From the IMG/VR virus record IMGVR_UViG_3300025107_000004, positions 1 to 42,805 of that record: a DNA stretch of 42,805 bases. The stretch is one strand, 5' to 3'. Shown piece after piece: positions 1-7,489 of the stretch. The stretch is from a virus. The translations under genes and the position numbers were made by a program. How positions within the stretch are numbered: the stretch's first letter is position 1; each line of letters opens with the position of its first letter. A model generated the notes under the pieces. It saw nothing but the letters and a program-made list of their open reading frames with translations. It had not been told where the DNA came from and ran no database searches.

Positions 1-2
1 TT

Positions 3-116
3 ATTCATCATAATTTAATGGTTTCTTTATATTTAAATGAAGCGGATAATATGAGCCACCAGATTTTAGTCTGTCGCTCACATCATACCCATAAAGATTG
101 CTTTAATAAGTCATAA
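3..116 (+). CDS. Possible 3' end of an upstream gene (partial)
   Basis: One frame is open from the window edge to a TAA at 114-116; it also contains an ATG at 18 that could start a 32-residue peptide. The other two forward frames hit stops within 20 bases. The stop lies just before the GGGAG ribosome site of the next gene, as expected for the end of a preceding gene in a packed operon. No family is recognisable from about 37 residues, and an open frame of this length can occur by chance. Confidence 0.3.
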   Translation: MHHNLMVSLYLNEADNMSHQILVCRSHHTHKDCFNKS

Positions 117-132
117 TTAAGGGAGAAAAATT

Positions 133-1359
133 TTGACTACAGAATCACAAGAGATCCAAGAATTGATTGTTGAAACATTCCTGAAACTGGATAAAAACGC
201 CAGAGCAACAGCCAGGGAGCTTAACCTTCCCAGAACAACAGTACGCAACCACTTGAGGCGGGCTAAAAACAACACAAGATACAAAGAAATTTTTAAAGTA
301 CAATCAGAAAATGGTAACGAAACACTTATCCTTAAATCACAAATCCAGGACTTAAGAAAAGAATTAGTGGAAGCAAATAAAAATAGCGTTTCCGCTGAAT
401 ATATAAAGAGATTTATTCTCAATTTAAAAGATTCCAATCATATCATCCCAGAATGGCTAAGTAAAGAGTCAAATTTTAATGATGGGACGATTGGAGTACC
501 TACTTTATGTATTAGCGACCTGCATTTTGGAGAGGTGGTTGATCCTGACCAGATATTCGGAGTAAATAAATACAATATTGAAATTGCTAAACATAGATTG
601 CAAGTAGTGGTTGATAAAGCTATTGATTTATCATTTAATCATATAGCTAATGCTAAGTATCCAGGGATCATTGTCCCTCTACTTGGTGACCTCAGCACTG
701 GACTCATTCATGACGAATTGAAGATAACAGGTGAAAAAGAAGTATTACAAGTGAGCCTTGAACTTTTAGATGCAATGATTGAAGCAATTAAAAAATTAGC
801 TGATTCATTTGGGAAGGTATTTGTTCCCTGTGTAGCCGGGAATCATGGGCGATTGACTCTTAAACCGAGAGCGAAGGGGTACGCATACGATTCAATGGAC
901 TGGCTTCAATATCAACTCCTTGCTAAGTTCTTTGAAAATGACAAAAGAATTAAATTTTTAATTGCAGATGGTGAAGATGCTCAATATAAGGTGTACGATT
1001 ACACTTATAGAATCACACATGGTTCGCAATTTTCCGGTGGAAACGGAATCCTCGGCGCGCTTGGACCGATTTTGCGCGGTGACATGAAGAAACGCTCTTC
1101 TGCTAGGTCAATGAATGCAGATTACGATGTATTATTGATTGGGCACTTCCATCAATCTATGACATTTGCTCAACGGTGTATATGCAACGGTTCATTGGTT
1201 GGATTTAGTGAATATGCAGCGAAGGGGAATTATCCATTTGAACCACCTACCCAAAATTTCTTTATTACACACCCTGTTCATGGTATTACATTTAATCTGC
1301 CTATTAGAATTGAAGATAAAGAATTAACTAATAAAGAGTGGGTCAGTTGGGAGGAATAA
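133..1359 (+). CDS. HTH domain plus calcineurin-like metallophosphoesterase
   Basis: Residues 24-43 look like a helix-turn-helix (AREL, then PRTTVRNHLRRA). From about residue 122 the protein has the metallophosphoesterase metal-binding motifs in order: SDLHF (D129, H131), GD (185-186), GNHGR (236-240), ITHG (H296) and GHFH (337-340). This family uses a two-metal centre to hydrolyse phosphodiesters or phosphomonoesters; the substrate here is unknown. The start is TTG at 133, chosen because GGGAG lies 7 bases upstream and no in-frame ATG precedes the HTH. It is the first full gene of the head module, a place where phages sometimes carry phosphoesterases. The HTH suggests that it contacts DNA. 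Confidence 0.85.
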   Translation: MTTESQEIQELIVETFLKLDKNARATARELNLPRTTVRNHLRRAKNNTRYKEIFKVQSENGNETLILKSQIQDLRKELVEANKNSVSAEYIKRFILNLKDSNHIIPEWLSKESNFNDGTIGVPTLCISDLHFGEVVDPDQIFGVNKYNIEIAKHRLQVVVDKAIDLSFNHIANAKYPGIIVPLLGDLSTGLIHDELKITGEKEVLQVSLELLDAMIEAIKKLADSFGKVFVPCVAGNHGRLTLKPRAKGYAYDSMDWLQYQLLAKFFENDKRIKFLIADGEDAQYKVYDYTYRITHGSQFSGGNGILGALGPILRGDMKKRSSARSMNADYDVLLIGHFHQSMTFAQRCICNGSLVGFSEYAAKGNYPFEPPTQNFFITHPVHGITFNLPIRIEDKELTNKEWVSWEE

Positions 1360-1360
1360 A

Positions 1361-1537
1361 ATGAGAACATGTAATTGCACTCTACCTTATACAAATCCAA
1401 AGGCATGTGAAAATTGTTCGAATAACATTAAATATGATTTTAATAAAAGTTATGAATATAAACCAATTATTATAAAAGGTATTTGCCTGCACACGGACGA
1501 GAAGAAGGATTATAAATTAGGACAATTTGAGGCTTAA
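1361..1537 (+). CDS. 58-residue cysteine-rich zinc-ribbon-like protein
   Basis: ATG at 1361 follows the phosphoesterase stop by one base, and GGGAGG (1350-1355) inside the end of that gene is the ribosome site. The 58-residue product starts with a CxC (C4, C6) and then CxxC (C16, C19), giving four cysteines spaced like a small zinc site; a fifth cysteine lies near residue 42. Its stop overlaps the Shine-Dalgarno region of the next gene, so it fits a translationally coupled operon. Function is unknown. It is easily missed because of its size. Confidence 0.7.
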   Translation: MRTCNCTLPYTNPKACENCSNNIKYDFNKSYEYKPIIIKGICLHTDEKKDYKLGQFEA

Positions 1538-1538
1538 A

Positions 1539-1793
1539 ATGAGAGCATCAGTAAATCAAGATGATATTGGTTATACACCAAAGGCTTACAAATATACGGC
1601 ATTTTTGAATGGAATTAAAGTAAATTATTGTAGGACTGCTGATGAAGAATTGGGATATATTCTTAAATTTAAAGAAGATAAAGATGGAAAACTTATTATA
1701 AAAGATGACGAACTGGAAACCGAAGAATTGTACGGAGAAGTTGAAATAAGAAAAGTAGAGAAAGAAGATAAAGACGAGAACAAGGAGGAATAA
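1539..1793 (+). CDS. Hypothetical acidic small protein
   Basis: 84 residues from ATG 1539, preceded by GAGG at 1529-1532; an in-frame TTG at 1527 is a less likely start because it lies inside the previous gene and on top of that ribosome site. The N-terminal half (NQDDIGYTPKAYKYTAFLNG) looks folded, and the last 25 residues are highly charged Lys/Glu, probably disordered. It sits two genes before the capsid protein. I do not recognise the family. It ends with an AGGAGG that serves the next gene. Confidence 0.7.
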   Translation: MRASVNQDDIGYTPKAYKYTAFLNGIKVNYCRTADEELGYILKFKEDKDGKLIIKDDELETEELYGEVEIRKVEKEDKDENKEE

Positions 1794-1797
1794 AATA

Positions 1798-4332
1798 ATG
1801 ATTGAAAATAAAATGTTCGCCACTTGCTTTAAAAAGGAAGTGAATGACGAAGAGAAATCAGTAGTTGCATGGGCAAATAAGTCAGACTCCATTGACAGGT
1901 CAGGCGACCTTATCGAAGACGAAGCTTGGGATTTAGAGAACTTTTTGAAAAATCCGGTTATCCCCGCGTTCCATCAATATGACAGGCCTCCTATCGGTAA
2001 AGCACTTTGGGCACGGGTAATTCCGGGACAAGGCTTAAAATTCAAGGTTAAGTTCGCTTCAACTTTGGAAGGACAAGAATTCTATGAGCTGTACCGGGAT
2101 GGGGTGCTCAATGCGTTCTCTGTGGGCTTCCGTGCGTTTGACTATCTCGAAAGGGAAGATTTTAAAGAAGCAGATATTATTAAATATAATAGGAATGGAA
2201 AATTGCCTAATCGGGTTTACAAGAAAGTGGAATTGTTTGAGGTAAGCGCAGCAGTTGTCCCTGATCACATGAATGCGCTGGTGGAACGATCTGCTTCTGG
2301 CATGATTAAGACTAAGTGTGTAATGGATTTCGCAGAAGACGCTAAATCCTCCCCAGAATATATCGAACTCCTCTCCACCCAGCCGGATTCTCTACCGGAT
2401 TTCCCAATGGAAGATAAAGCAAAAGTAATCGGATTTATTAACCTCAGTGAAAAATCACTTGATGAACCAGAAGAAGTAATCGAAGAGGTACAAGAGGTTC
2501 AGGAAACCGTAGAAAACGAAGGTGCAGTAGAAGAAAAATCAGAAACGATTGAAGAAGTTGTCGATGCTAAACCAGTAGTAGAGACTGAGACTGTCGAAGA
2601 TGCTGAACCAATTGAAAAAATAGTAAATGTGGAAGTCCTTGAAGACGCCGAAGAAAAAGGTTTAGACCTTGAAATTATTAATGAAATAGAGAAAATCGGA
2701 GAAGTAGCTGAACCAGAAACTATTGATGTCGTCGAAGAAAAAGCGACAGACGAAGTTAAAAGCATTAAAAAAGAAATCAATGATATTATCTTAGAAGTTC
2801 AAAAAGAAGAGAGTATTGAATCAGTAGCGACTGTAGAAAAGGTTACTCAAGAAGAAGTAGATAGAATAACAAATATTCTGAAATCTTGCAAGATTAAAGA
2901 TATTTCTGATGAAGATAAGAAAATTATCTCAAAACAGTATGGCGAAGAAGAATTTGATATTACTTCAGTAAGAACTGAACCTGCTGGTTTTGAACTAAAG
3001 GTCTTCTGTAAATTCCTGAATTGCAAAATCAAGAATATGTTTGTTACTGATTTCTTTATCCCTAGCGCAATGAAAGGTAATTATTTATCTGGCTTTAGAA
3101 ATTCACTAACTAAACACGAATTATTAGATCAGAGGAATTTGTATGGAAATGGTGGGGAAATTCCTCTTCGCCATTCAGTTATCCAGTTGAATTCAAAAAG
3201 ATCAGAAGAATTCTTAACTCAAGGGACACAGTTTTATAAAGCAGATTCTGGTGAAAGATTTGTATTCCAGATTGAACCAGATTGGGGTGGGTATGGGATT
3301 AATATTTATACTACCGATAAAAATATTGAACTAAATAAATCATTTGCTATGGATGCCATTCAGTGGGTAAAAGAAAACAATCTACTGAAAGGTGAAAAAT
3401 TCTCTATTATGGGAGAATTTCTTGATAAAAAAGAAATTGGTTGGGATGATGTAATTTTCCCTGATGAAGAAGCGAAGAATAAAGTCAAAGGTAGCATTGA
3501 TAGACTTACTAAGACTTCCCCCAGTAGAGGGATTATGCTTATCGGCCCCCCAGGGACAGGCAAGACGATGACTGGTAAGGTATTGATGAATCAGCCTGAT
3601 ACTACTTTTATTTGGGCATCTTCTAAAGATTTTAGATATGGGGCTGCTGGTGCATTAGCTCTTGGTTTTGAAATGGCAAGGGATCTTGCTCCTTCTGTAT
3701 TTTTTCTTGAAGATATTGATACTTGGTTGAAAGATTATACGATTGATCTTCTCAAAACTGAAATGGATGGGATTAGAGACAATAAAGGCGTTTTAACTGT
3801 CTTAACTTCAAATTTTCCTGAGCAAATGCCAGAAGCATTGATTGATCGCCCAGGTAGATTTCACCATATTATAAATTTTTCTTTACCAAATAAAGAAAAT
3901 AGAATTAAATTATTAAAGTTTTTTGTTGATTATGCCGATAAGGTAATAATAGAGAAATTTGCGGAAGAGACTGCTGGATATTCTGGTTCTCATTTAAAAG
4001 AATTAGTGGAATTTGCAAAGATGATTGCTGAAGATCTAAACATTTCTATCGACGAGGCGCTTGTTAAATCTTTAGATCAAATGAAAGCACAACGGCAATT
4101 AATTATCGATGTAAGAAGTAATAAGAAGAAAGGATTAGAAATCCAAATGCCTGAAACTAAAATGGTAGAATTTTTAACTTCAACTAAAAAAGAAACCGAA
4201 TTAAATTTTACTCCTGAACAGGTACAGGATATTTTTACTAAGAATTTAAAAGAAGTATTCAGTAAAATTAATATCAGTGAAATAGTAGAAGACAGAATTA
4301 AAATGGCTAAAGGTATTATTGAGTTTGAATAA
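1798..4332 (+). CDS. HK97-family prohead protease fused to an AAA+ ATPase
   Basis: Residues 1-175 match the HK97 prohead protease pattern: a DRSGD start segment, His59 (AFHQYD followed by PPIGKA), Ser108 in AFSVGF and an EVSAAVVP strand (E148). This protease cleaves scaffold and capsid N-termini during procapsid maturation. Residues about 215-350 are a Glu/Val-rich linker. Residues about 380-575 resemble the N-terminal region seen before the ATPase core in some cellular AAA proteins (KGEKFS, then WDDVIFP). The AAA+ core has Walker A GPPGTGKT (583-590), Walker B VFFLEDID (634-641), sensor TSN (670-672), arginine-finger region DRPGRF (683-688) and GYSGSHLKE. About 80 residues follow. The reading frame is unbroken. 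Prohead proteases are usually about 200 residues, so the ATPase is an unusual addition; it may unfold or remodel scaffold or capsid. The ribosome site is AGGAGG at 1784-1789. Confidence 0.9.
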   Translation: MIENKMFATCFKKEVNDEEKSVVAWANKSDSIDRSGDLIEDEAWDLENFLKNPVIPAFHQYDRPPIGKALWARVIPGQGLKFKVKFASTLEGQEFYELYRDGVLNAFSVGFRAFDYLEREDFKEADIIKYNRNGKLPNRVYKKVELFEVSAAVVPDHMNALVERSASGMIKTKCVMDFAEDAKSSPEYIELLSTQPDSLPDFPMEDKAKVIGFINLSEKSLDEPEEVIEEVQEVQETVENEGAVEEKSETIEEVVDAKPVVETETVEDAEPIEKIVNVEVLEDAEEKGLDLEIINEIEKIGEVAEPETIDVVEEKATDEVKSIKKEINDIILEVQKEESIESVATVEKVTQEEVDRITNILKSCKIKDISDEDKKIISKQYGEEEFDITSVRTEPAGFELKVFCKFLNCKIKNMFVTDFFIPSAMKGNYLSGFRNSLTKHELLDQRNLYGNGGEIPLRHSVIQLNSKRSEEFLTQGTQFYKADSGERFVFQIEPDWGGYGINIYTTDKNIELNKSFAMDAIQWVKENNLLKGEKFSIMGEFLDKKEIGWDDVIFPDEEAKNKVKGSIDRLTKTSPSRGIMLIGPPGTGKTMTGKVLMNQPDTTFIWASSKDFRYGAAGALALGFEMARDLAPSVFFLEDIDTWLKDYTIDLLKTEMDGIRDNKGVLTVLTSNFPEQMPEALIDRPGRFHHIINFSLPNKENRIKLLKFFVDYADKVIIEKFAEETAGYSGSHLKELVEFAKMIAEDLNISIDEALVKSLDQMKAQRQLIIDVRSNKKKGLEIQMPETKMVEFLTSTKKETELNFTPEQVQDIFTKNLKEVFSKINISEIVEDRIKMAKGIIEFE

Positions 4333-4344
4333 CATAGTTTAATT

Positions 4345-4384
4345 TTAAAATGGGAGGAAGACTGAGTATACCCTCCCATTTTAA
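4345..4384 (+). terminator. Strong hairpin terminator before the capsid gene
   Basis: TTAAAATGGGAGG (4345-4357) pairs perfectly with CCTCCCATTTTAA (4372-4384): 13 base pairs around a 14-base loop, with a T tract forming the 3' arm. It lies 12 bases after the protease-ATPase stop. The A/T tracts on both sides make it potentially bidirectional. It would lower or stop read-through into the capsid gene, so the capsid gene may have its own promoter in 4385-4480, but no clear promoter is visible there. Confidence 0.75.
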
Positions 4385-4491
4385 CAATACGATAAAAATA
4401 GCATTCCGTCAAGGAAAATTTTCGCTGGAGACATTTAAGAGATGTTAGGCGATCTAAACAAACGAACAAAGAGATAAAGGAGATTTAAATA

Positions 4492-5745
4492 ATGGATACT
4501 GAAAAGAAAACTATGACCGTTGAAGAATTGAATGAAGTAATTGCGAAGGGCGCGGTTGGCGTTGTGGATGAGGCTGTTGCTAAGTTTAAGGAAGCACTTG
4601 CTACTGAAATTGACGCTAAGATCAAGGCGGCTGTTGAGCCGATTGAACAGCGGATTCAGGTGGGTGCTGACCCTATTGACAAAGACCCCACTGCTGGCTT
4701 TAAAACTTTGAGCAACTTCGGTGTTCACGTTTATAAGGCTAATCGCGGCAATGTTTCTGAAGAGTTGAAGAAGTGGGAAACCAAAGCTGCTGGTTCTCCG
4801 TCTCAGAATGTTACTGATAACGAAGCTGGTGCTTATCTTATCCCGCCTGAGTGGAGTTCTGATCTCCTGCGTCCCGTTATGCAGGAAGACCTTGCATTCG
4901 GTCGGACTCGGAAGGTCCCCCTTCAGCGTAACACCATCGAAATGCCTTATGTAAATGGCTTTGATGAGAGTTCCGGCAAGACTTATGGTAATGTTCAGGC
5001 CACCTGGATGGACGAAGAGGACACCCACACTGGTAGCTCTATGAAGTTCGGTAAGCTCCGGCTTTCTCTGAAGAAACTCGGCCTGATGGCTTTCGTTACT
5101 GACGAAATGATCTCTGATAGCCCTGCTTCCATGGAAGTTATTCTTCGTGATTCTTTCCGTGACGCCTTGACTTTTGAGATGAATGATGCTCTAATTCGTG
5201 GCTCAGGTGCTGGTAAGCCGCAAGGGATCTTAAATTCTGCTGCTCTTGTTACCGTTTCTAAGGAAACTGGGCAGGGCGCAAATACTATTCTCTTCGAGAA
5301 TATCCTTAATATGTACACCCGTATTAATGATAAGGTAAATGCTATCTGGATGGTAAATCCTGCTTGCCTCCCGACCCTTGCCACTATGTCCATGGCCGTA
5401 GGAACAGGCGGAATTCCTGTCTGGCTCCCGGCTAATGGGGCCGCCGGTCGCCCATTTGATACTTTGATGGGTCTTCCAGTTGTATATAACAAGCATTGTT
5501 CTGCACTTTCTTCTGCTGGTGATATCATTCTTGTAGATTGGAGTCAGTATTATGTTGCAATTAAAGCTGGCGCAGAAGCAAATGGTGTTTATAGTTCATC
5601 TGTGCATCTAAAATTCGACGCAGACCAAACAGCGTATAAATTCGTTTTCAGAATGGACGGAAGTTGCGCCTGGAAATCAGCAGTCACACCTCCTCAATCC
5701 ACAGCAACTACAATCTCCCCGATTGTAACTCTTGAGGCTCGGTAA
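4492..5745 (+). CDS. Major capsid protein, HK97 fold
   Basis: 417 residues with the typical phage HK97-type capsid features: an N-terminal helical, charged delta-like segment (about 1-70, EVIAKGAVGVVDEAVAKFK), then GAYLIPPEWSSDLL, a FGKLRLSLKKLG strand, the TDEMISDS spine-helix region, GSGAGKPQGILNS, and a C-terminal LKFDADQTAYKF / FRMDGSCAW P-domain pattern. It forms the icosahedral shell; the N-terminal segment is probably cut off by the protease encoded upstream, which fits the lack of a separate scaffold gene. AAAGGAG lies 10 bases before ATG 4492. GC content and codon use look optimised compared with the neighbouring endonuclease gene. Confidence 0.95.
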   Translation: MDTEKKTMTVEELNEVIAKGAVGVVDEAVAKFKEALATEIDAKIKAAVEPIEQRIQVGADPIDKDPTAGFKTLSNFGVHVYKANRGNVSEELKKWETKAAGSPSQNVTDNEAGAYLIPPEWSSDLLRPVMQEDLAFGRTRKVPLQRNTIEMPYVNGFDESSGKTYGNVQATWMDEEDTHTGSSMKFGKLRLSLKKLGLMAFVTDEMISDSPASMEVILRDSFRDALTFEMNDALIRGSGAGKPQGILNSAALVTVSKETGQGANTILFENILNMYTRINDKVNAIWMVNPACLPTLATMSMAVGTGGIPVWLPANGAAGRPFDTLMGLPVVYNKHCSALSSAGDIILVDWSQYYVAIKAGAEANGVYSSSVHLKFDADQTAYKFVFRMDGSCAWKSAVTPPQSTATTISPIVTLEAR

Positions 5746-5760
5746 GATTAGTTAAACTTT

Positions 5761-5829
5761 AGTGCGGATAGGGGGCACCCGATAAGTCAATATCTCCCGA
5801 TTGACTTCCGCACTGATTATCATACGGGA
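5761..5829 (+). promoter_or_regulatory. Structured RNA element copy A (three-way junction with pseudoknot)
   Basis: Starts 16 bases after the capsid stop. P1: AGTGCGGA (5761-5768) with TCCGCACT (5807-5814), 8 pairs. P2: GGG (5771-5773) with CCC (5778-5780). P3: AGTCAAT (5785-5791) with ATTGACT (5800-5806), 7 pairs. The P3 loop TCCCG (5795-5799) is complementary to CGGGA (5825-5829) beyond P1, forming a pseudoknot. Shared single-stranded parts with copies B and C: a TA step between P1 and P2, and GA(T/C)AAG after P2. The pseudoknot strand ends just before the GGGAG ribosome site of the HNH gene. Function is not known; it may control translation of that gene. Confidence 0.75.
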
Positions 5830-5850
5830 TTATAGTGGGAGTATGTATGT

Positions 5851-6795
5851 ATGGGTAAAAGAGCGAATAAAATTGAAGTAAAATGTGAAACGTGCGGCAA
5901 ACCAAAGATTATTACTGAACGGGCATACAACGCCAATAAAACAAAAAGATTTTATTGCAATACTACTTGTAGGAATAATGATAAGTTTAAACAAGTAGAA
6001 GTAATTTGTGAAAATTGTGAAACAGTATTTATGATTCACAAGTCAAGATATGATAAGCGTAAAAATAAAAGATTCTGCTGTAGTCGTAAATGTTTATCAT
6101 CATATAAAAATGTGACACTTACCTGTGATGGGTGCGGTAGTGATTTTAAAAGAAAAGAGTACGAACACAAAAAGACAAACGGAAGTTTTTGTTCTAGGAA
6201 GTGTTATTTAAATCATATCAGGAATAAAGTAGAAACAAATTGCATAAATTGTAATGAAATTATTTTTGTTAGGCCGGAAGATTTAGAGAATAAAGAAAAT
6301 TGTTTTTGTTATAGGAAGTGTTTACACAATTGGCAACATTTAAATTGGCAAGGAGAGAATCATCCTAATTTTTCGCAAGTAGAAGTAAAATGTTCTGTAT
6401 GCGAAAAGGGGAAAATGGTAACAAAAGCAGTGTCAGAAAGGCACTCTAAATTTTACTGTTCTGATGAATGCTTGTCAATTGGTAAAACTGGTGAAGGATC
6501 TTCAACTTGGTTAGGAGGAATATCTTTTGGTGAATATTCTCCTAGTTTTAATAAAAGACTTAAAAAGAAGATAAAGAAACGAGACAACTTTCGTTGCCAA
6601 CTTTGTGGAAGAAAAGGGAACAAGAAAATATTTTTAGTTATTCATCATAAAAATTATATAAAGACCGATTCGGATGATGATAATTTAATAACTTTATGCT
6701 CTAGTTGTCATGGTAAAACTAACCACAACAGAGAAATTTGGCAAAGATGGTTTAATTCAAGTAGTAGTTTTTGGTTTGCTGCACGTTCACAATAA
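5851..6795 (+). CDS. HNH endonuclease with five zinc-ribbon repeats
   Basis: 314 residues. Five consecutive units of CxxC followed about 20 residues later by (F/Y)C-x3-C fill residues 12-207 (CETCG, CENCE, CDGCG, CINCN, CSVCE), probably zinc fingers that read DNA. The C-terminal HNH nuclease has FRCQLCG (C249, C252), VIHHKNY (H265, H266), N278 and LCSSCH (C283, C286). Such genes are free-standing homing endonucleases that spread between phage genomes. It separates the capsid gene from its usual decoration partner and is much more A+T-rich than both, consistent with insertion. ATG 5851 is chosen with GGGAG at 5837-5841. Confidence 0.88.
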   Translation: MGKRANKIEVKCETCGKPKIITERAYNANKTKRFYCNTTCRNNDKFKQVEVICENCETVFMIHKSRYDKRKNKRFCCSRKCLSSYKNVTLTCDGCGSDFKRKEYEHKKTNGSFCSRKCYLNHIRNKVETNCINCNEIIFVRPEDLENKENCFCYRKCLHNWQHLNWQGENHPNFSQVEVKCSVCEKGKMVTKAVSERHSKFYCSDECLSIGKTGEGSSTWLGGISFGEYSPSFNKRLKKKIKKRDNFRCQLCGRKGNKKIFLVIHHKNYIKTDSDDDNLITLCSSCHGKTNHNREIWQRWFNSSSSFWFAARSQ

Positions 6796-6817
6796 AAAAT
6801 AACGGAGGAATAAAATC

Positions 6818-7300
6818 ATGAGTGGAAGACTGATTGAAGAAGTACATTTTGTTAACGCAATGCCTACTGGTGCTGCAATGGATGATCTCTATGAAGGTGG
6901 ATTTTCAACCGATATCGTGAATCTCTCTAACTTTGAGAGAGCGACTTGGGTTATCTCCCGTGGAGTAGGCGCTACTGGCACCGCAACGATCACTGTTGAT
7001 AGTTGTGACACTACTGCCCCTGGCACTGCAACCGCCATCCCGTTTGTTTACGCGGTAGCGAGTTCTGGCGATACCCTTGGGGCAGTTACTGCGGCCACGG
7101 CTGTAGGCTATACGACTGCCGCTGGGGCCGGGAGTATGGTGGTGGTGGAAGTTAATGCTTCTGAACTTAGTGGCACTGACAAGTTCGCCCGCCTTACTGT
7201 AACTGAAGGGACTGATTCTCCAGTTTCCGGTAGTGTTGCTTGTATTATGTCTGCTCCTCGGACTATTGCTGGGACTTCTACCCCTACCGCAATCGTTTAA
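6818..7300 (+). CDS. Putative capsid decoration or stabilising protein
   Basis: 160 residues, Gly/Ala/Thr-rich, almost entirely beta-strand in character, beginning MSGRLIEEVHFVNAMP. No signal peptide or membrane segment. Small beta-rich proteins of this type are commonly encoded right after HK97-fold capsid genes and sit on the outside of the shell; that role is inferred from position and composition, since no catalytic motif is visible. It has a strong GGAGG ribosome site 8 bases before ATG 6818 and the same capsid-like codon use as the major capsid gene, suggesting high expression. Originally it probably followed the capsid gene directly, before the HNH insertion. Confidence 0.65.
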   Translation: MSGRLIEEVHFVNAMPTGAAMDDLYEGGFSTDIVNLSNFERATWVISRGVGATGTATITVDSCDTTAPGTATAIPFVYAVASSGDTLGAVTAATAVGYTTAAGAGSMVVVEVNASELSGTDKFARLTVTEGTDSPVSGSVACIMSAPRTIAGTSTPTAIV

Positions 7301-7330
7301 CCCTTATTCCTTAATCTTTTAAAGGGTTAA
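7297..7330 (+). other. Inverted repeat after the decoration gene
   Basis: TTAACCCTT (7297-7305) pairs with AAGGGTTAA (7322-7330), 9 pairs around a 16-base loop. The arm starts within the stop codon of the upstream gene. There is no following T run, so it looks more like an mRNA 3'-end or processing structure than a classic terminator. A competing CCTTAA/TTAAGG pairing inside it is possible. Confidence 0.45.
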
Positions 7331-7354
7331 GGGATAAAACATAGCGGAAATTAC

Positions 7355-7378
7355 GGGGCTGAAATATGCCCCAATTTT
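7355..7378 (+). terminator. Weak hairpin with short T run just before the tRNA
   Basis: GGGGC (7355-7359) pairs with GCCCC (7368-7372), loop of 8 bases, followed by AATTTT. Five pairs and four T make at best a weak terminator; it may instead mark processing of the tRNA 5' end, which starts at 7380. Confidence 0.4.
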
Positions 7379-7379
7379 A

Positions 7380-7454
7380 AGCGGGATATAGTAATGGTTA
7401 ACTTTTTAGGCTCATATCCTAAATATTCGGGTTCAAGTCCCGATCCCGCCTCCA
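7380..7454 (+). tRNA. tRNA with CAT anticodon (Met or Ile2 type)
   Basis: A full cloverleaf: acceptor 7380-7386 with 7444-7450 (GCGGGA pairs with TCCCGC, but position 1-72 is an A-C mismatch); T8; D arm with an eight-base loop holding GG; anticodon stem TTAGG/CCTAA around CTCATAT, anticodon CAT at 7413-7415; four-base variable loop; T arm TCGGG-TTCAAGT-CCCGA; discriminator T at 7451; encoded CCA 7452-7454. The anticodon stem lacks the three G-C pairs of initiator tRNAs, so it is elongator Met, or Ile if C34 is modified to lysidine. It lies inside the virion operon between two structural genes, an unusual place. Confidence 0.88.
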
Positions 7455-7489
7455 CTAAAATCAATTAAATCCATTAACCGGGAGAACAA

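Noticed and set aside
1798-4332. Intein or split gene explaining the length of the protease protein
   Set aside because: No intein splice motifs (Cys/Ser start, His-Asn end) are evident, and the extra part is a recognisable AAA+ ATPase with intact motifs.
4385-4480. Capsid gene promoter
   Set aside because: A promoter is expected after the strong terminator, but no convincing -35/-10 pair is visible.
5761-6795. Group I intron carrying an endonuclease gene
   Set aside because: The RNA is about 70-90 bases, lies after an intact capsid stop codon, and no second intron half follows the endonuclease; the flanking genes are complete.
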